54,829 nucleotides of DNA from an uncultured Oscillospiraceae bacterium (GTDB lineage: Bacteria > Bacillota > Clostridia > Oscillospirales > Ruminococcaceae), in the NCBI GenBank assembly GCA_910587465.1, contig CAJUMS010000008.1:10415-65243 (forward strand), written 5' to 3'. Below the pieces are notes generated by a model that saw only the letters and a program-made list of their open reading frames with translations, ran no database searches and was not told the DNA's origin. The position numbers were made by a program, and so were the translations under genes. Numbering within the stretch: position 1 is the stretch's first letter; each line of letters starts with the position of its first letter. Positions 7,896-17,177 of the stretch are shown here, in pieces.

Positions 7896-8912
7896 ATGAA
7901 GAAGATCACAGGCACTTTCCCCAGCACGAGCGGTCTCTGTGACGTGCATTTTTACATCTACACACCCGAGAAGCCCAAGGCGCTGCTTATGCTGTCGCAT
8001 GGCATGTGCGAGTATATCGAGCGCTATGAGGATTTCGCGAAGTTTCTCTGTGAAAACGATATCGCATTCGCGGGCAATGACCATATCGGTCATGGCAACT
8101 CGATACGCGACGAGGAAATGCTCGGATATTTCGGTCAGGAACACGGCTACGTGAATATGGTTCGCGATTTGCACAGAATGAAAACCATTCTTGAAAAGAA
8201 GTTCCCGAATATCCCGCACTTCCTTATGGGACACAGTATGGGCAGCTTTATGGCGAGAATTTACCTGTCGAAGTATTGCAGCGTGACCGTGCCCAATGAA
8301 AGTTGTAGCGGCTGCGAATGTACCGAGGATGCGGAGCTTTGCGAGAGCTGCGGAAAATACAAGGTGCTTTCCGGCGGCGACCGCTGGAACGGCGCTATCA
8401 TCATGGGCACTGCGGGCGGCATTACGGGTTCCGCGCCCCTGCGACGCGCAATGGACCTGATAGCGCACAATCACGGCGACTTATATCGTCACGAATTCGG
8501 CGCTAAGATGGTGTTCGGAATGTTCAATCTCCGCACCGCGAACCGACGGACACCCAACGATTGGCTTTCTCGCGATGACGCTAATGTCGACAAGTACTGC
8601 GCTGACCCGAAATGTAATTTCACATTTACGATTGCCGCGTTCCGCGACCTGCTGAACGCTCTGATGTGCGCGAACAGCACTCCCGTTATCGAGAACACGC
8701 CGACAGACCTGCCGCTGCTGTTCCTGAGCGGCGGAATGGATCCTATCGGCGAGTACGGAAACGGCGTCCGAAGCGCAGTCGCGAAGTATCTTTCCCACGG
8801 CTGCGACGTTAATCTCCGTATTTACAGAGAGGCTCGTCACGAGCTGATTTTCGAGCTTAACCGCGAAGAGGTTATGAATGATATTCTGGAGTTTTTGGTT
8901 AAGCGTATATAA
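7896..8912 (+). CDS. Alpha/beta hydrolase (lysophospholipase-like) with Cys-rich insert
   Basis: A 338-residue serine hydrolase of the monoacylglycerol lipase/lysophospholipase type. The oxyanion region LSHGMCEYIERY, the HIGHGNS motif, nucleophile elbow GHSMGS, the acid in GGMDPIG and the catalytic His in EARHELIFE are all present. Between the nucleophile helix and the next core strand (about residues 128-150) is an insert with six cysteines (SCSGCECTEDAELCESCGK), a C-x2-C...C-x2-C arrangement that could bind zinc. No signal peptide is visible, so the enzyme is probably cytoplasmic. AAGGAG precedes the ATG and an intrinsic terminator follows at 8968, so it looks monocistronic. Confidence 0.85.
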   Translation: MKKITGTFPSTSGLCDVHFYIYTPEKPKALLMLSHGMCEYIERYEDFAKFLCENDIAFAGNDHIGHGNSIRDEEMLGYFGQEHGYVNMVRDLHRMKTILEKKFPNIPHFLMGHSMGSFMARIYLSKYCSVTVPNESCSGCECTEDAELCESCGKYKVLSGGDRWNGAIIMGTAGGITGSAPLRRAMDLIAHNHGDLYRHEFGAKMVFGMFNLRTANRRTPNDWLSRDDANVDKYCADPKCNFTFTIAAFRDLLNALMCANSTPVIENTPTDLPLLFLSGGMDPIGEYGNGVRSAVAKYLSHGCDVNLRIYREARHELIFELNREEVMNDILEFLVKRI

Positions 8913-8967
8913 TGCAAATGAGAATATCGCAGTAACCTTTCGGTAACAATCAATAATTTAATATATC

Positions 8968-8989
8968 AAGGCGCTCTCCGCGCCTTTTT
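8968..8989 (+). terminator. Intrinsic terminator after the hydrolase gene
   Basis: AAGGCGC / GCGCCTT pair as a 7 bp stem around a TCTCC loop, followed directly by a short T run. Confidence 0.75.
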
Positions 8990-9061
8990 CTTTGCCTTCG
9001 AATAATTCCCCCAAATATTCCCATAATAAAAATACAAAATTAACTAGTGGGGGTAGTAAAA

Positions 9062-11377
9062 ATGGCAAACCAAAACAATACACCGGGATTTTCGGGGGAG
9101 GCGGCGGAGGCTCTCGGGAGCGCAATGACTATTGCGGGACAGATGGGTCACACATATATCGGCAGCGAGCACCTGTTATGCGCGCTTGCGAAAAACTCCG
9201 AAAGCGCGGCGGGAGTGCTTCTGGCGCGTCAGCAGATACGTTTCCGCGACCTGATATTGCAGCTGAAGGATAGAGTGGGCATAGGTCAAAGTGTGGAACT
9301 GCATGAAAAGGATTTCTCGCCGCGGCTTAAAAAGCTGCTTATGAATGCTCGTTCTTATGCGGTCTCAAAGAATGATAAGTACGTTGGTACGGAGCATATA
9401 CTGCTTGCGCTCCTCACCGACCGCGACTGCACCGCCTACTCCATTCTCGCCGAGCAAAGCTCTGATACCGTCTCGCGGCTTTACACAAACGTTTCCGCGC
9501 GAAATTACGACAGCCCCTGCTTTGACGATCCGCCCAAAAAACACGAACGCACCGCCAGAAAGCCCGATAATGTACGCAATGAATTTCCGATGCTGACGAA
9601 GTACGGCAGAGAGTTGACTGCCGAGGCGCGCGAGGGCAAGCTCGACCCCGTTATCGGACGTGATACCGAGACCGAGCGCATGGTGCAGATACTCCTGCGC
9701 CGCAGCAAAAACAATCCATGCCTTATCGGCGACGCGGGAGTTGGCAAGACCGCTGTCGCCGAGGGCTTTTCTCAGCGTATCGCCAACGGAACGGTGCCGC
9801 CCGAGCTTGCCGAAAAACGCGTGTTTGCTCTCGACCTTTCTGCAATGCTGGCGGGAGCAAAGTACCGCGGAGACTTTGAGGAGCGCTTGAAGGGTGTGCT
9901 TGACGAAGCGGTAGCTAACCCGAACGTAATACTGTTCATTGACGAAATTCATATGATAGTCGGTACCGGAGCGGCGGAGGGCGCTATTGATGCGGCGAGC
10001 ATATTAAAGCCGCTGCTTGCCCGAGGAAAGATATGCCTTATCGGAGCGACCACTACCGATGAGTACCGACGTTATATTGAGAAAGACAGCGCGTTGGAGC
10101 GCCGTTTTCAGCCTATCTGCGTTGAACAGCCCGACGAGACTGCCGCGGTCAATATTCTTACGGGACTGCGCCCACGTCTCGAGGAGCACCACCGCGCGGT
10201 CATCACGGATGAGGCAATAAAGGCAGCGGTAAAGCTGTCCGAGCGGTATCTTAACGACAGGCGGCTCCCCGATAAGGCGATAGACCTTATCGACGAAGCC
10301 GCCGCGAGAGCGCGTACCGAACGCCTTTCCGTCAAGCAGAAGCTTTTCGGCAGCGTGTCCAAGCGCGAGCGCGTTATCGTGGGCGCGGAGGACGTAGCCA
10401 AGGCGGTTTCGGCAATAACAGGTATACCCGCCGCTCGGCTTTCCGAGAATGAAAGCGAACGCCTGTCCAATCTTGAGAGCCTGCTCAGACGGCGCGTTAT
10501 CGGACAGGAAAAGGCGGTATCGCTCGTTGCGAACGCCGTCCGCCGCGGCCGCGCGGGACTTAAAGACCCCGAGCGCCCTATCGGCTCGTTCCTGTTCCTC
10601 GGACAGACGGGCGTCGGTAAGACCGAGCTTTCCAGAGCGCTCGCGGAGGGCGTTTTCGGCGACGCGCGGCGGCTCATACGGTTCGATATGTCCGAGTTTA
10701 TGGAGCGTCATTCGGTCAGCAAGCTGATAGGCTCTCCTCCCGGATATGTAGGATATGGCGAGGAGGGCAGATTGATAAAGGAAGTGCGCTCACGACCGTA
10801 CTCGGTAGTGCTGTTCGACGAGGTGGAAAAGGCTCACGGCGACGTGCTTAGCATACTCCTGCAAATTCTTGAGGACGGAAAGCTGACAGCCTCCGACGGC
10901 AAAGTTGCCGACTTCAAAAATACAATTATAATTCTTACGGGCAATATCGGAGCGGAGGAGCTTAAACGCAATCACCTCGGTTTCGGAGGCGAAAAGGGCG
11001 GCAGCGCGGACGTGCTCGGAGCGCTGAACCGACAGTTCCGCCCCGAGCTTATAAACCGTATAGATAATGTGATCGTATTCGAGCGTCTGACCGCCGAAAA
11101 CATGGAGGATATATGCGCTAAAATGCTGGAAAGCGTATCGCAGAGAGCGCGTTCCCGAGGCATAGAACTGACGTTCGACGAGAGCGTGGCAAAGCGCCTG
11201 TGTGAGAGCGTCAGCGAGGAAGGAATGGGCGCGCGCCCGCTCCGCCGCAGGATCACCGCCGATATCGAGGATATGCTGTCAAGGCGCATGATATCGGGAG
11301 CGCTGCCGCAGAATTGTCGCGCAGAGGTCTGCCGTGTAAACTCGGCGTTTGAGGTAAGAGTGTTAGTCGACAATTGA
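9062..11377 (+). CDS. clpC: ClpC/ClpA-type AAA+ unfoldase lacking the middle domain
   Basis: A 771-residue ATP-dependent unfoldase. Two Clp N repeats occupy residues 1-140. AAA-1 has Walker A GDAGVGKT (about 222-229) and Walker B LFIDEIH; AAA-2 has GQTGVGKT (about 513-520) and VVLFDEVEKAH. An LGF tripeptide (RNHLGFGG) sits where ClpP-interacting Clps carry their loop, so pairing with ClpP is likely. The UVR-containing coiled coil of ClpC is absent: only about 29 residues separate LIDEA from the next conserved helix (GAEDVAKAVS), against roughly 75 in B. subtilis ClpC. ATG 9062 follows GGGGG; an in-frame GTG at 9047 is less likely. The 3' end overlaps convergent spoIVB by 15 bp. It is not in a ctsR-mcsAB-clpC operon here. 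Confidence 0.88.
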   Translation: MANQNNTPGFSGEAAEALGSAMTIAGQMGHTYIGSEHLLCALAKNSESAAGVLLARQQIRFRDLILQLKDRVGIGQSVELHEKDFSPRLKKLLMNARSYAVSKNDKYVGTEHILLALLTDRDCTAYSILAEQSSDTVSRLYTNVSARNYDSPCFDDPPKKHERTARKPDNVRNEFPMLTKYGRELTAEAREGKLDPVIGRDTETERMVQILLRRSKNNPCLIGDAGVGKTAVAEGFSQRIANGTVPPELAEKRVFALDLSAMLAGAKYRGDFEERLKGVLDEAVANPNVILFIDEIHMIVGTGAAEGAIDAASILKPLLARGKICLIGATTTDEYRRYIEKDSALERRFQPICVEQPDETAAVNILTGLRPRLEEHHRAVITDEAIKAAVKLSERYLNDRRLPDKAIDLIDEAAARARTERLSVKQKLFGSVSKRERVIVGAEDVAKAVSAITGIPAARLSENESERLSNLESLLRRRVIGQEKAVSLVANAVRRGRAGLKDPERPIGSFLFLGQTGVGKTELSRALAEGVFGDARRLIRFDMSEFMERHSVSKLIGSPPGYVGYGEEGRLIKEVRSRPYSVVLFDEVEKAHGDVLSILLQILEDGKLTASDGKVADFKNTIIILTGNIGAEELKRNHLGFGGEKGGSADVLGALNRQFRPELINRIDNVIVFERLTAENMEDICAKMLESVSQRARSRGIELTFDESVAKRLCESVSEEGMGARPLRRRITADIEDMLSRRMISGALPQNCRAEVCRVNSAFEVRVLVDN

Positions 11378-12505
11378 CAGATCGCAGTTGTCGAGCATAC
11401 TCTCGGCGAACACCGCGTAGCCGCGCGTCGGGTCGCTCACAAGGACGTGCGTTACCGCGCCGACCAGCATACCGTTCTGCAATATCGGACTGCCGCTCAT
11501 TCCGCGGACTATGCCGCCCGTCTTTTCGAGCAGTTCATTATCGGTTATCCTGATGACCATTCCCTTTGAACCGTTAAGGTCGAGCAGGTTGATGCGCTCT
11601 ATTTCAATGGTATACTCGCATGGAGAGCCGCCGTCTATGGTGGCTAGGATAGTCGCTGCGCCCGTATTGACTTCCTGACGGAACGCCACGGGTATAGTCT
11701 CTCCCTCAACGGGAGCGGAGAGTCTGCCGAAAACGCCCGCGGAGGTGTTGCCCGAAAGCTCGCCGATATCGGAATTTGGTAATATAGTGCCGCACAGTTC
11801 GCCCGCGCTACCCTCCTTGCCCTTTACAACATCGTAAATTTCCGCCGTGGTGATCTCTCCCGATCTGAGCGGAACTGCACCGCCCGTAGTCACGTCGTTT
11901 ACCGCGTGACCAAGACCTCCGAAGGTCATTGTTTCGGGCTCGAGGAATGTCAGCGTGCCGATACCCGCGGCGCTGTCGCGTACCCACGCGCCTATTTTAA
12001 GTGTGCTGCCGCTTTTCTCGGGAACAAGCTTTAAGGAGATATCTCCGCCGTTTCTGCGTAATATTATATCGGTATACTCGGCTGAGAGCTGAACCGCCTC
12101 GCTTATTTCGGAGTTTGTGAATACTTCTTGCCCGTTCACGGAGACTATCACGTCACCGGGTCTGATGCCCGACTTGTCGGCGGGCGATTTCTCAGCTACT
12201 TCTATCACCATAACACCGTCTGATTTGACTTTTATGCCGAACGGAGTGCCGCAGGGAATGACCGAGCGGCGCGGCTTTTCGGAGACTTCGGTTGTCTTTA
12301 TCCGAAGCTCGCCCAGATAATAGGAGACACCCTCTGCGGTCTGCCGGAGAACCACAGGGGAGAAACCTCCTCCCGAAAAGCCCGCGCTCTTATCAACGTT
12401 TATATCACAGGGAAGGGCGGCGTAGAAATAGCCGAAAACCGCAATAAAAAGCGCTGTCAGCGCCGCCGCAGTTCCCGAAAATATCTTGAATTGTTTTCGT
12501 ATCAT
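11363..12505 (-). CDS. spoIVB: SpoIVB sporulation serine peptidase
   Basis: A 380-residue protein with an N-terminal membrane anchor (about residues 8-30), a PDZ domain (about 95-150, GIRPGDVIVSVNGQEV) and a C-terminal S55 serine peptidase domain with the His region GGLGHAV and the catalytic GMSGSP (335-340). In B. subtilis, SpoIVB is secreted from the forespore into the intermembrane space, where it cleaves SpoIVFA to trigger sigma-K activation. Length is close to the roughly 425-residue B. subtilis protein. No sigma-G-type promoter was convincingly found upstream. The stop lies inside the 3' end of the convergent clp gene. Its presence argues that the organism or its recent ancestor sporulates. 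Confidence 0.9.
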   Translation of the reverse strand: MIRKQFKIFSGTAAALTALFIAVFGYFYAALPCDINVDKSAGFSGGGFSPVVLRQTAEGVSYYLGELRIKTTEVSEKPRRSVIPCGTPFGIKVKSDGVMVIEVAEKSPADKSGIRPGDVIVSVNGQEVFTNSEISEAVQLSAEYTDIILRRNGGDISLKLVPEKSGSTLKIGAWVRDSAAGIGTLTFLEPETMTFGGLGHAVNDVTTGGAVPLRSGEITTAEIYDVVKGKEGSAGELCGTILPNSDIGELSGNTSAGVFGRLSAPVEGETIPVAFRQEVNTGAATILATIDGGSPCEYTIEIERINLLDLNGSKGMVIRITDNELLEKTGGIVRGMSGSPILQNGMLVGAVTHVLVSDPTRGYAVFAESMLDNCDLSIVD

Positions 12506-12593
12506 CTTATGTTGACTGCCTTTCGTTTGTAGTTGGACCGCGCGGAAATATCTCGCCGCGGAAGGTCACGGGTGTATTTTTTGCAGAATTGCC

Positions 12594-12619
12594 GTCCGAT
12601 ATAAAAGGAAATATCGGAC
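12594..12619. repeat. 9 bp inverted repeat upstream of spoIVB
   Basis: GTCCGATAT (12594-12602) and ATATCGGAC (12611-12619) are perfect complements around an 8-nt spacer. About 90 bp upstream of the spoIVB start. No T run follows, so an operator or leader hairpin is more likely than a terminator. Confidence 0.45.
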
Positions 12620-12699
12620 TTATATTTTAAGTTTTGCCGCCAATATTCGGCTATATCAACGCAAAATAACCGCTTTGAGGATTTGCGGAAATAAACCCC

Positions 12700-12728
12700 T
12701 TGACATTTTCCCGAAAAAGCGGTATAAT
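12700..12728 (+). promoter_or_regulatory. Consensus promoter far upstream of the RNase J gene
   Basis: TTGACA and TATAAT, both perfect, separated by 17 bp. The next start codon (rnj) is 375 bp downstream, so either the transcript has a long leader or a short RNA is made. The rest of the 598 bp gap (12506-13103) holds no convincing gene; it contains the inverted repeats listed at 12594, 12785 and 12881. Confidence 0.75.
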
Positions 12729-12784
12729 AATAGATATGTATTTTCACGAAAATGGAAAAGCAAATGCTAAGATATTGGAATTCT

Positions 12785-12800
12785 GAGACTGTGTCTCTTT
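12785..12800 (+). terminator. Small hairpin with T run, possible early terminator
   Basis: GAGAC-TGT-GTCTC followed by TTT about 50 nt after the expected start of the 12700-12728 promoter. It could end a very short RNA or act as an attenuator; the stem is only 5 bp, so it is weak. Confidence 0.3.
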
Positions 12801-12880
12801 AATTATAAAAAATTGTCGTCAAAAAAAGTATGTCAACATTATTTTAAACCCGAAACACGAACGTTATGAGTTTTGGGTAT

Positions 12881-12916
12881 TGTAAAATGCTGCCAAAAAT
12901 ACATAAGCATTTTACA
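12881..12916 (+). repeat. 11 bp inverted repeat in the rnj leader
   Basis: TGTAAAATGCT (12881-12891) and AGCATTTTACA (12906-12916) are perfect complements around 14 nt. This could be an operator dyad or, in RNA, a leader hairpin of the RNase J transcript. Confidence 0.5.
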
Positions 12917-13103
12917 TAGGTACATGGAAATTGCGCATGATCTTGAACTAAAAGGCGATCTATTCTGTTTTTTGCCGAATAATTTTTTACCAATACCGCA
13001 ATTGGATTTAACTCGTTTTGGCGCAAAATATAAATCATTTAGGGTAACTATGCGAAATTTGGGGAGATTTTTGTGAATTTTGCATAAAGAGAAAGGAACA
13101 TTT

Positions 13104-15047
13104 ATGGGATTATTGTCGAATAACAAATTATTGACGGAAACGGAGAACATCGCGAAAAAACAAAGCAGATCGTGCGCAAAATCCGTGACGGCTCCCGTTT
13201 CGCAGACGGCGCCTAAGAAGACATATCGAAGCGCATCGGCTTCCTCTGCCGCGCCCGCTAGAAAATACAGACAGCCGGGAACGCCTGTGTTGACTAACAA
13301 CAGAGCCCCCGCCATATCGAAAGCTCCCGTGCTGGGACGCGCAAATCCACACCCGCGTTCCGCGGAGAAAAAACCGCGTGAGAGCAGGAGCACGCCCGTG
13401 AGGTTTATGGCGCTCGGGGGCTTAAACGAAATAGGAAAGAATTTGTATGTGTACGAGTGCTCGAACGATATGTTTATCGTGGACTGCGGTCTGGCGTTTC
13501 CCGACGAGGAAATGCTCGGCGTTGATCTGGTTGTTCCCGATTTTACGTATCTTGAAAAGAACAAAGAGCACTTCCGCGGCATCGTTATCACGCACGGTCA
13601 TGAGGATCATATCGGTGCGCTGCCGTATCTGCTCAAGAAGATAAACGTGCCGATCTACGGCACGCGGCTCACTCTCGGTCTTGTAGAGGGCAAGCTCAAG
13701 GAGCACGGATTGCTGTCGCAGGCATCGCTAAACGTCGTAGAGCCGCGTCAGAACGTGCGTATGGGATGTATGTCGGTCGAGTTTATACGGGTCAACCACT
13801 CGATACCCGACAGCTGCGCGCTCGCTATACACACACCCGCGGGAGTTATCGTGCATACGGGCGATTTCAAGGTCGATTATACGCCGATAGAGGGCGGCAT
13901 TATCGATCTTGCGAGGTTTGGAGAGCTTGGCAACCGCGGCGTGCTCGCACTGATGAGCGAGAGCACGAACGTGGAGCGTCCCGGCTACACGAAATCCGAG
14001 CGCTCGGTCGGCGAGAGCTTTAAGGGCTTATTCGCGAGAGCCGAGGGAAAGCGCATTATAATCGCGACATTTTCTAGTAATATACACAGAATTCAACAGA
14101 TTATCGACGAGGCGGTAAAGCACGGACGGCACGTTGCCGTTTCGGGCAGGAGTATGACAAACGTTATCTCCAAGGCGGTCGAGCTGAATTATATCAAGGT
14201 ACCCGACGGCACTATGATCGATATCGAGGACGTAAACAGATACGATCCGTCGGAGCTTGTCATCGCGACTACCGGCTCTCAGGGCGAGCCGCTGTCGGCG
14301 TTGTCGAGAATGTCGAGCGGCGACCACAGACAGGTGACTATAACGCCGAACGATTTCATAATCATCTCGGCTAATCCTATTCCGGGCAATGAAAAGCTGG
14401 TGACCAAAGTAATCAACGAGCTTATGAAACAGGGCGCGGAGGTCATCTACGAGAGTATGTACGAGGTACACGTTTCGGGTCACGCGTGCCAGGAGGAGCT
14501 GAAGATGATGATCTCGCTAACCAAGCCGAAGTTCTTCGTGCCTATTCACGGCGAGTACAAGCACATGAAGAAGCACGTCCAGCTTGCTATGGGCATGGGT
14601 ATTCCCGAGGAAAACGCATTTATAGCCGATCTCGGTGACGTTCTGGAGACAGACGGTGTTGAGATGAAGCTCACCGGCACCGTGCCCAGCGGTAAGGTCA
14701 TGGTAGACGGCTTTGGAGTCGGCGACGTCGGCAGCGTGGTGCTGCGAGACAGAAAGCACCTTGCCGAGGACGGCGTAATGATAATCGTAGCGACAATGAA
14801 CCGCGAGACGGGAAGAGTGGTCGCGGGTCCCGATATAGTGTCGAGAGGATTTGTATACGTCCGCGAGAGCGAGGCGCTGCTCGATGAGGCAAAACAGCTT
14901 ATGGCTCAGGTAATGGAGAATTTACAGGAGCGCAACGTCCGCGAATGGGGCAATATCAAATCGGCGATGCGCGACGCGCTTTCGGAGTTTATTTACAAGG
15001 AGACCAAGCGCAGCCCAATGATACTGCCGATCATTATGGAGATATAA
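13104..15047 (+). CDS. rnj: Ribonuclease J
   Basis: A 647-residue metallo-beta-lactamase/beta-CASP ribonuclease for RNA decay and maturation. The zinc-binding HGHEDH motif is at 164-169; HTGDFK and the beta-CASP region (STNVERPG, GSQGEP, HVSGHA) follow, as does the C-terminal oligomerisation domain. The first about 95 residues are an extra basic, Ala/Ser/Pro-rich low-complexity segment absent from the roughly 555-residue B. subtilis enzymes; such extensions often bind RNA or partners. ATG 13104 follows AAAGGAAC. gdpP begins 10 bp after the stop. Whether it is J1- or J2-like was not judged. Confidence 0.92.
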   Translation: MGLLSNNKLLTETENIAKKQSRSCAKSVTAPVSQTAPKKTYRSASASSAAPARKYRQPGTPVLTNNRAPAISKAPVLGRANPHPRSAEKKPRESRSTPVRFMALGGLNEIGKNLYVYECSNDMFIVDCGLAFPDEEMLGVDLVVPDFTYLEKNKEHFRGIVITHGHEDHIGALPYLLKKINVPIYGTRLTLGLVEGKLKEHGLLSQASLNVVEPRQNVRMGCMSVEFIRVNHSIPDSCALAIHTPAGVIVHTGDFKVDYTPIEGGIIDLARFGELGNRGVLALMSESTNVERPGYTKSERSVGESFKGLFARAEGKRIIIATFSSNIHRIQQIIDEAVKHGRHVAVSGRSMTNVISKAVELNYIKVPDGTMIDIEDVNRYDPSELVIATTGSQGEPLSALSRMSSGDHRQVTITPNDFIIISANPIPGNEKLVTKVINELMKQGAEVIYESMYEVHVSGHACQEELKMMISLTKPKFFVPIHGEYKHMKKHVQLAMGMGIPEENAFIADLGDVLETDGVEMKLTGTVPSGKVMVDGFGVGDVGSVVLRDRKHLAEDGVMIIVATMNRETGRVVAGPDIVSRGFVYVRESEALLDEAKQLMAQVMENLQERNVREWGNIKSAMRDALSEFIYKETKRSPMILPIIMEI

Positions 15048-15057
15048 TTATAACGCC

Positions 15058-17124
15058 ATGAAGAATTTTTACAAGAGCAATGTCCTGTTGGCGGCTGTCG
15101 GCACACTGATAATAGTGCTGATAATTATCGACGTATATGTTTTTCGACATGAGCCGCTGATGTTCTGGGTATCGCTGCCGATACTGCTGTGCGTTTCGGG
15201 ACTGGCTCTCGGAAAGCTTTTGCAGATACGGCAGAGCGAGTACTGGTATTTTGAGCAGCTATCGGAGGAGATACGCAGTACGGATTCGATGTCGCTGGTA
15301 GCCTTTCCGCTGCCGATATGCGTTGTCGACGAGGAGCGAAGCGTTATCTGGAGTAATGATTGCTTTAACGAAATGTTTTTCACTCCGAGCGAGGACGAAA
15401 GCTCGATAAATAAGGTAACGGATGTGCCGCTGGAGCTTTTCGGCTCGGATGGCAGGGAGATAGGCTACGAGGAAAACCACTTCCGTGTGTACTCGGTGGC
15501 GCACGATTTCATAGTTGACAGCAGGGTAGCGGGAAAGCCTGTTATCTTCGGTAACGACGACAGCAGCGACGCGGTAAAGGAAAGGATCACGATGCTGATC
15601 TTCCGCGATATCACCGATCTAAGAAAACTCCAGATAACTCACGAGATGTCCAAGCCCGTAGTTATGATCGTAATGGTCGACAACTACGAGGAATTACTGT
15701 CGGGAGCAAAGGAGAGCGAACGCGCATACGTCACGATACAGGTTGACAGGCTGATTGAGGAGTACTTTGCCGAGAAAAGGGCGGTGCTGAAAAAGATGAC
15801 GGGCGACAAATTCCTGATAGTACTCGAGCAGCAGTATCTCGATCAGATGATAAAGGACAATATGGCGCTTATAAACAAGGCGCATGAGATAATAGTACGT
15901 GACAGGGCGGTCGTTACGCTGTCGATAGGCGTGGGCGCGACGGCTTCGTCGCTTGCCGAAGGAGAGCGTTTCGCGAGCGAGATGCTCGGCAAGGCGCTTG
16001 AGCGCGGCGGTGATCAGGCGCTTGTGAAAACGTCCAACGGCTTTAACGCGTTCGGCGCGATATCTCCGGGCAAGGAGCGTACGGGAAAGGTAAAGATACG
16101 CCTTGCGGCAGAGGAGATAAAGAGCCTTATAAGCACCGCGGATACTGTGTACATAATGGGACACAGCTTCAGCGATTTCGACAGCGCGGGGTCGGCGATA
16201 GGTCTCACTTGTGCAATACGGCGGTTGGGAATTCCCGCGTATACGGTGGCGAGGTTCAGAGACAGTTCGCGGACAAACGCAAAGGCGCTGTTCGACAGGT
16301 TTGTTGATTATGATATGCCCGTAGCTATCGAGCCCGAGGAGGCAAGGCAGTGGATAACCCCGAAATCGGTGCTTATAATCGTCGATACGCATATTACCAA
16401 GAAACTTGAGGACGCGGAGCTGTTTGAGCTTGCGCAGAAGAACCGCGTGGTCATCATAGACCACCACAGATTGAGCGCGGGAGCTATTACGGAGTTTGCG
16501 GTAAGATGTCATGAGAGCAACGCGTCGTCGGCATCGGAGCTGGTGACGGAGCTTATACAGTATTTCAGCAGCGATGTGCTGATAAAGCCGCTTGAGGCGG
16601 AGGCGCTGCTGGCGGGTATTGCATTGGATACAAAGGATTTCGTGATGAGGTCGGGCGTTTCGACGTTTGAGGCGGCGGCTTATCTGAAGAAACTTGGCGC
16701 GGACACTATCGCGGTGAAGAAGCTGTTCGATACGACTATTGAGAATAAGACTCGCAAATCGCAGATCATCTCCTCGGCGAAGATATACAGGGCGCGGTGT
16801 GCCGTAGCAGTGGTGGAGGAGAATTATGAGGGCATACGAGTGCTTTGTTCGCAGGCAGCGGACGAGATGCTGTATATACGCAACGTCGATGCGTCGTTCA
16901 CGGTTTACCCGATAGAAAACGGGTGGAGCATAAGCGCACGATCGCTCGGCAAGGTGAATGTGCAGGTGATCATGGAAAGTCTCGGCAACAAGATAGACGA
17001 CGGCGGCGGACATCAGTCAATGGCGGGTGCGCAACTGTACGGTATTACCGTGGAGGAAACGATAGACAGACTTCACGGAGCGATTGACGAGTATTTCACC
17101 ACTGCGCCTAAGGATAAGGACTAA
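15058..17124 (+). CDS. gdpP: Cyclic-di-AMP phosphodiesterase GdpP
   Basis: A 688-residue membrane enzyme that hydrolyses c-di-AMP. Two membrane helices (about residues 9-28 and 34-54) are followed by a PAS-like segment, a degenerate GGDEF domain and the DHH-DHHA1 catalytic part: GHSFSDFDSAG (about 366-376), VDTH, the IDHHR signature (about 466-470) and GGGHQSMAG (about 649-657). The first motif is usually GHxNPDxDA; here FSDFD keeps the metal-binding aspartates. It lies between rnj and rplI, matching the gdpP-rplI-dnaB order common in Firmicutes. No ribosome site other than GGAG inside the end of rnj is seen, so translation may be coupled. Confidence 0.92.
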   Translation: MKNFYKSNVLLAAVGTLIIVLIIIDVYVFRHEPLMFWVSLPILLCVSGLALGKLLQIRQSEYWYFEQLSEEIRSTDSMSLVAFPLPICVVDEERSVIWSNDCFNEMFFTPSEDESSINKVTDVPLELFGSDGREIGYEENHFRVYSVAHDFIVDSRVAGKPVIFGNDDSSDAVKERITMLIFRDITDLRKLQITHEMSKPVVMIVMVDNYEELLSGAKESERAYVTIQVDRLIEEYFAEKRAVLKKMTGDKFLIVLEQQYLDQMIKDNMALINKAHEIIVRDRAVVTLSIGVGATASSLAEGERFASEMLGKALERGGDQALVKTSNGFNAFGAISPGKERTGKVKIRLAAEEIKSLISTADTVYIMGHSFSDFDSAGSAIGLTCAIRRLGIPAYTVARFRDSSRTNAKALFDRFVDYDMPVAIEPEEARQWITPKSVLIIVDTHITKKLEDAELFELAQKNRVVIIDHHRLSAGAITEFAVRCHESNASSASELVTELIQYFSSDVLIKPLEAEALLAGIALDTKDFVMRSGVSTFEAAAYLKKLGADTIAVKKLFDTTIENKTRKSQIISSAKIYRARCAVAVVEENYEGIRVLCSQAADEMLYIRNVDASFTVYPIENGWSISARSLGKVNVQVIMESLGNKIDDGGGHQSMAGAQLYGITVEETIDRLHGAIDEYFTTAPKDKD

Positions 17125-17177
17125 ACGTTAAAGTAAAAGAGCGGTGCGCAAATTTTCTTTTAAATCAGGAGGCTAAA

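Noticed and set aside
12502..12747. 81-residue minus-strand reading frame upstream of spoIVB
   Set aside because: It starts inside the plus-strand promoter region, has no ribosome site, an uneven composition, and covers inverted repeats; it looks like chance.
12873..13076. 67-residue plus-strand reading frame before rnj
   Set aside because: It contains the 11 bp inverted repeat, has no ribosome site and no recognisable features.
15694..17013. 439-residue reading frame opposite gdpP
   Set aside because: Antisense shadow of gdpP; Arg/His-rich composition typical of a reversed coding strand.
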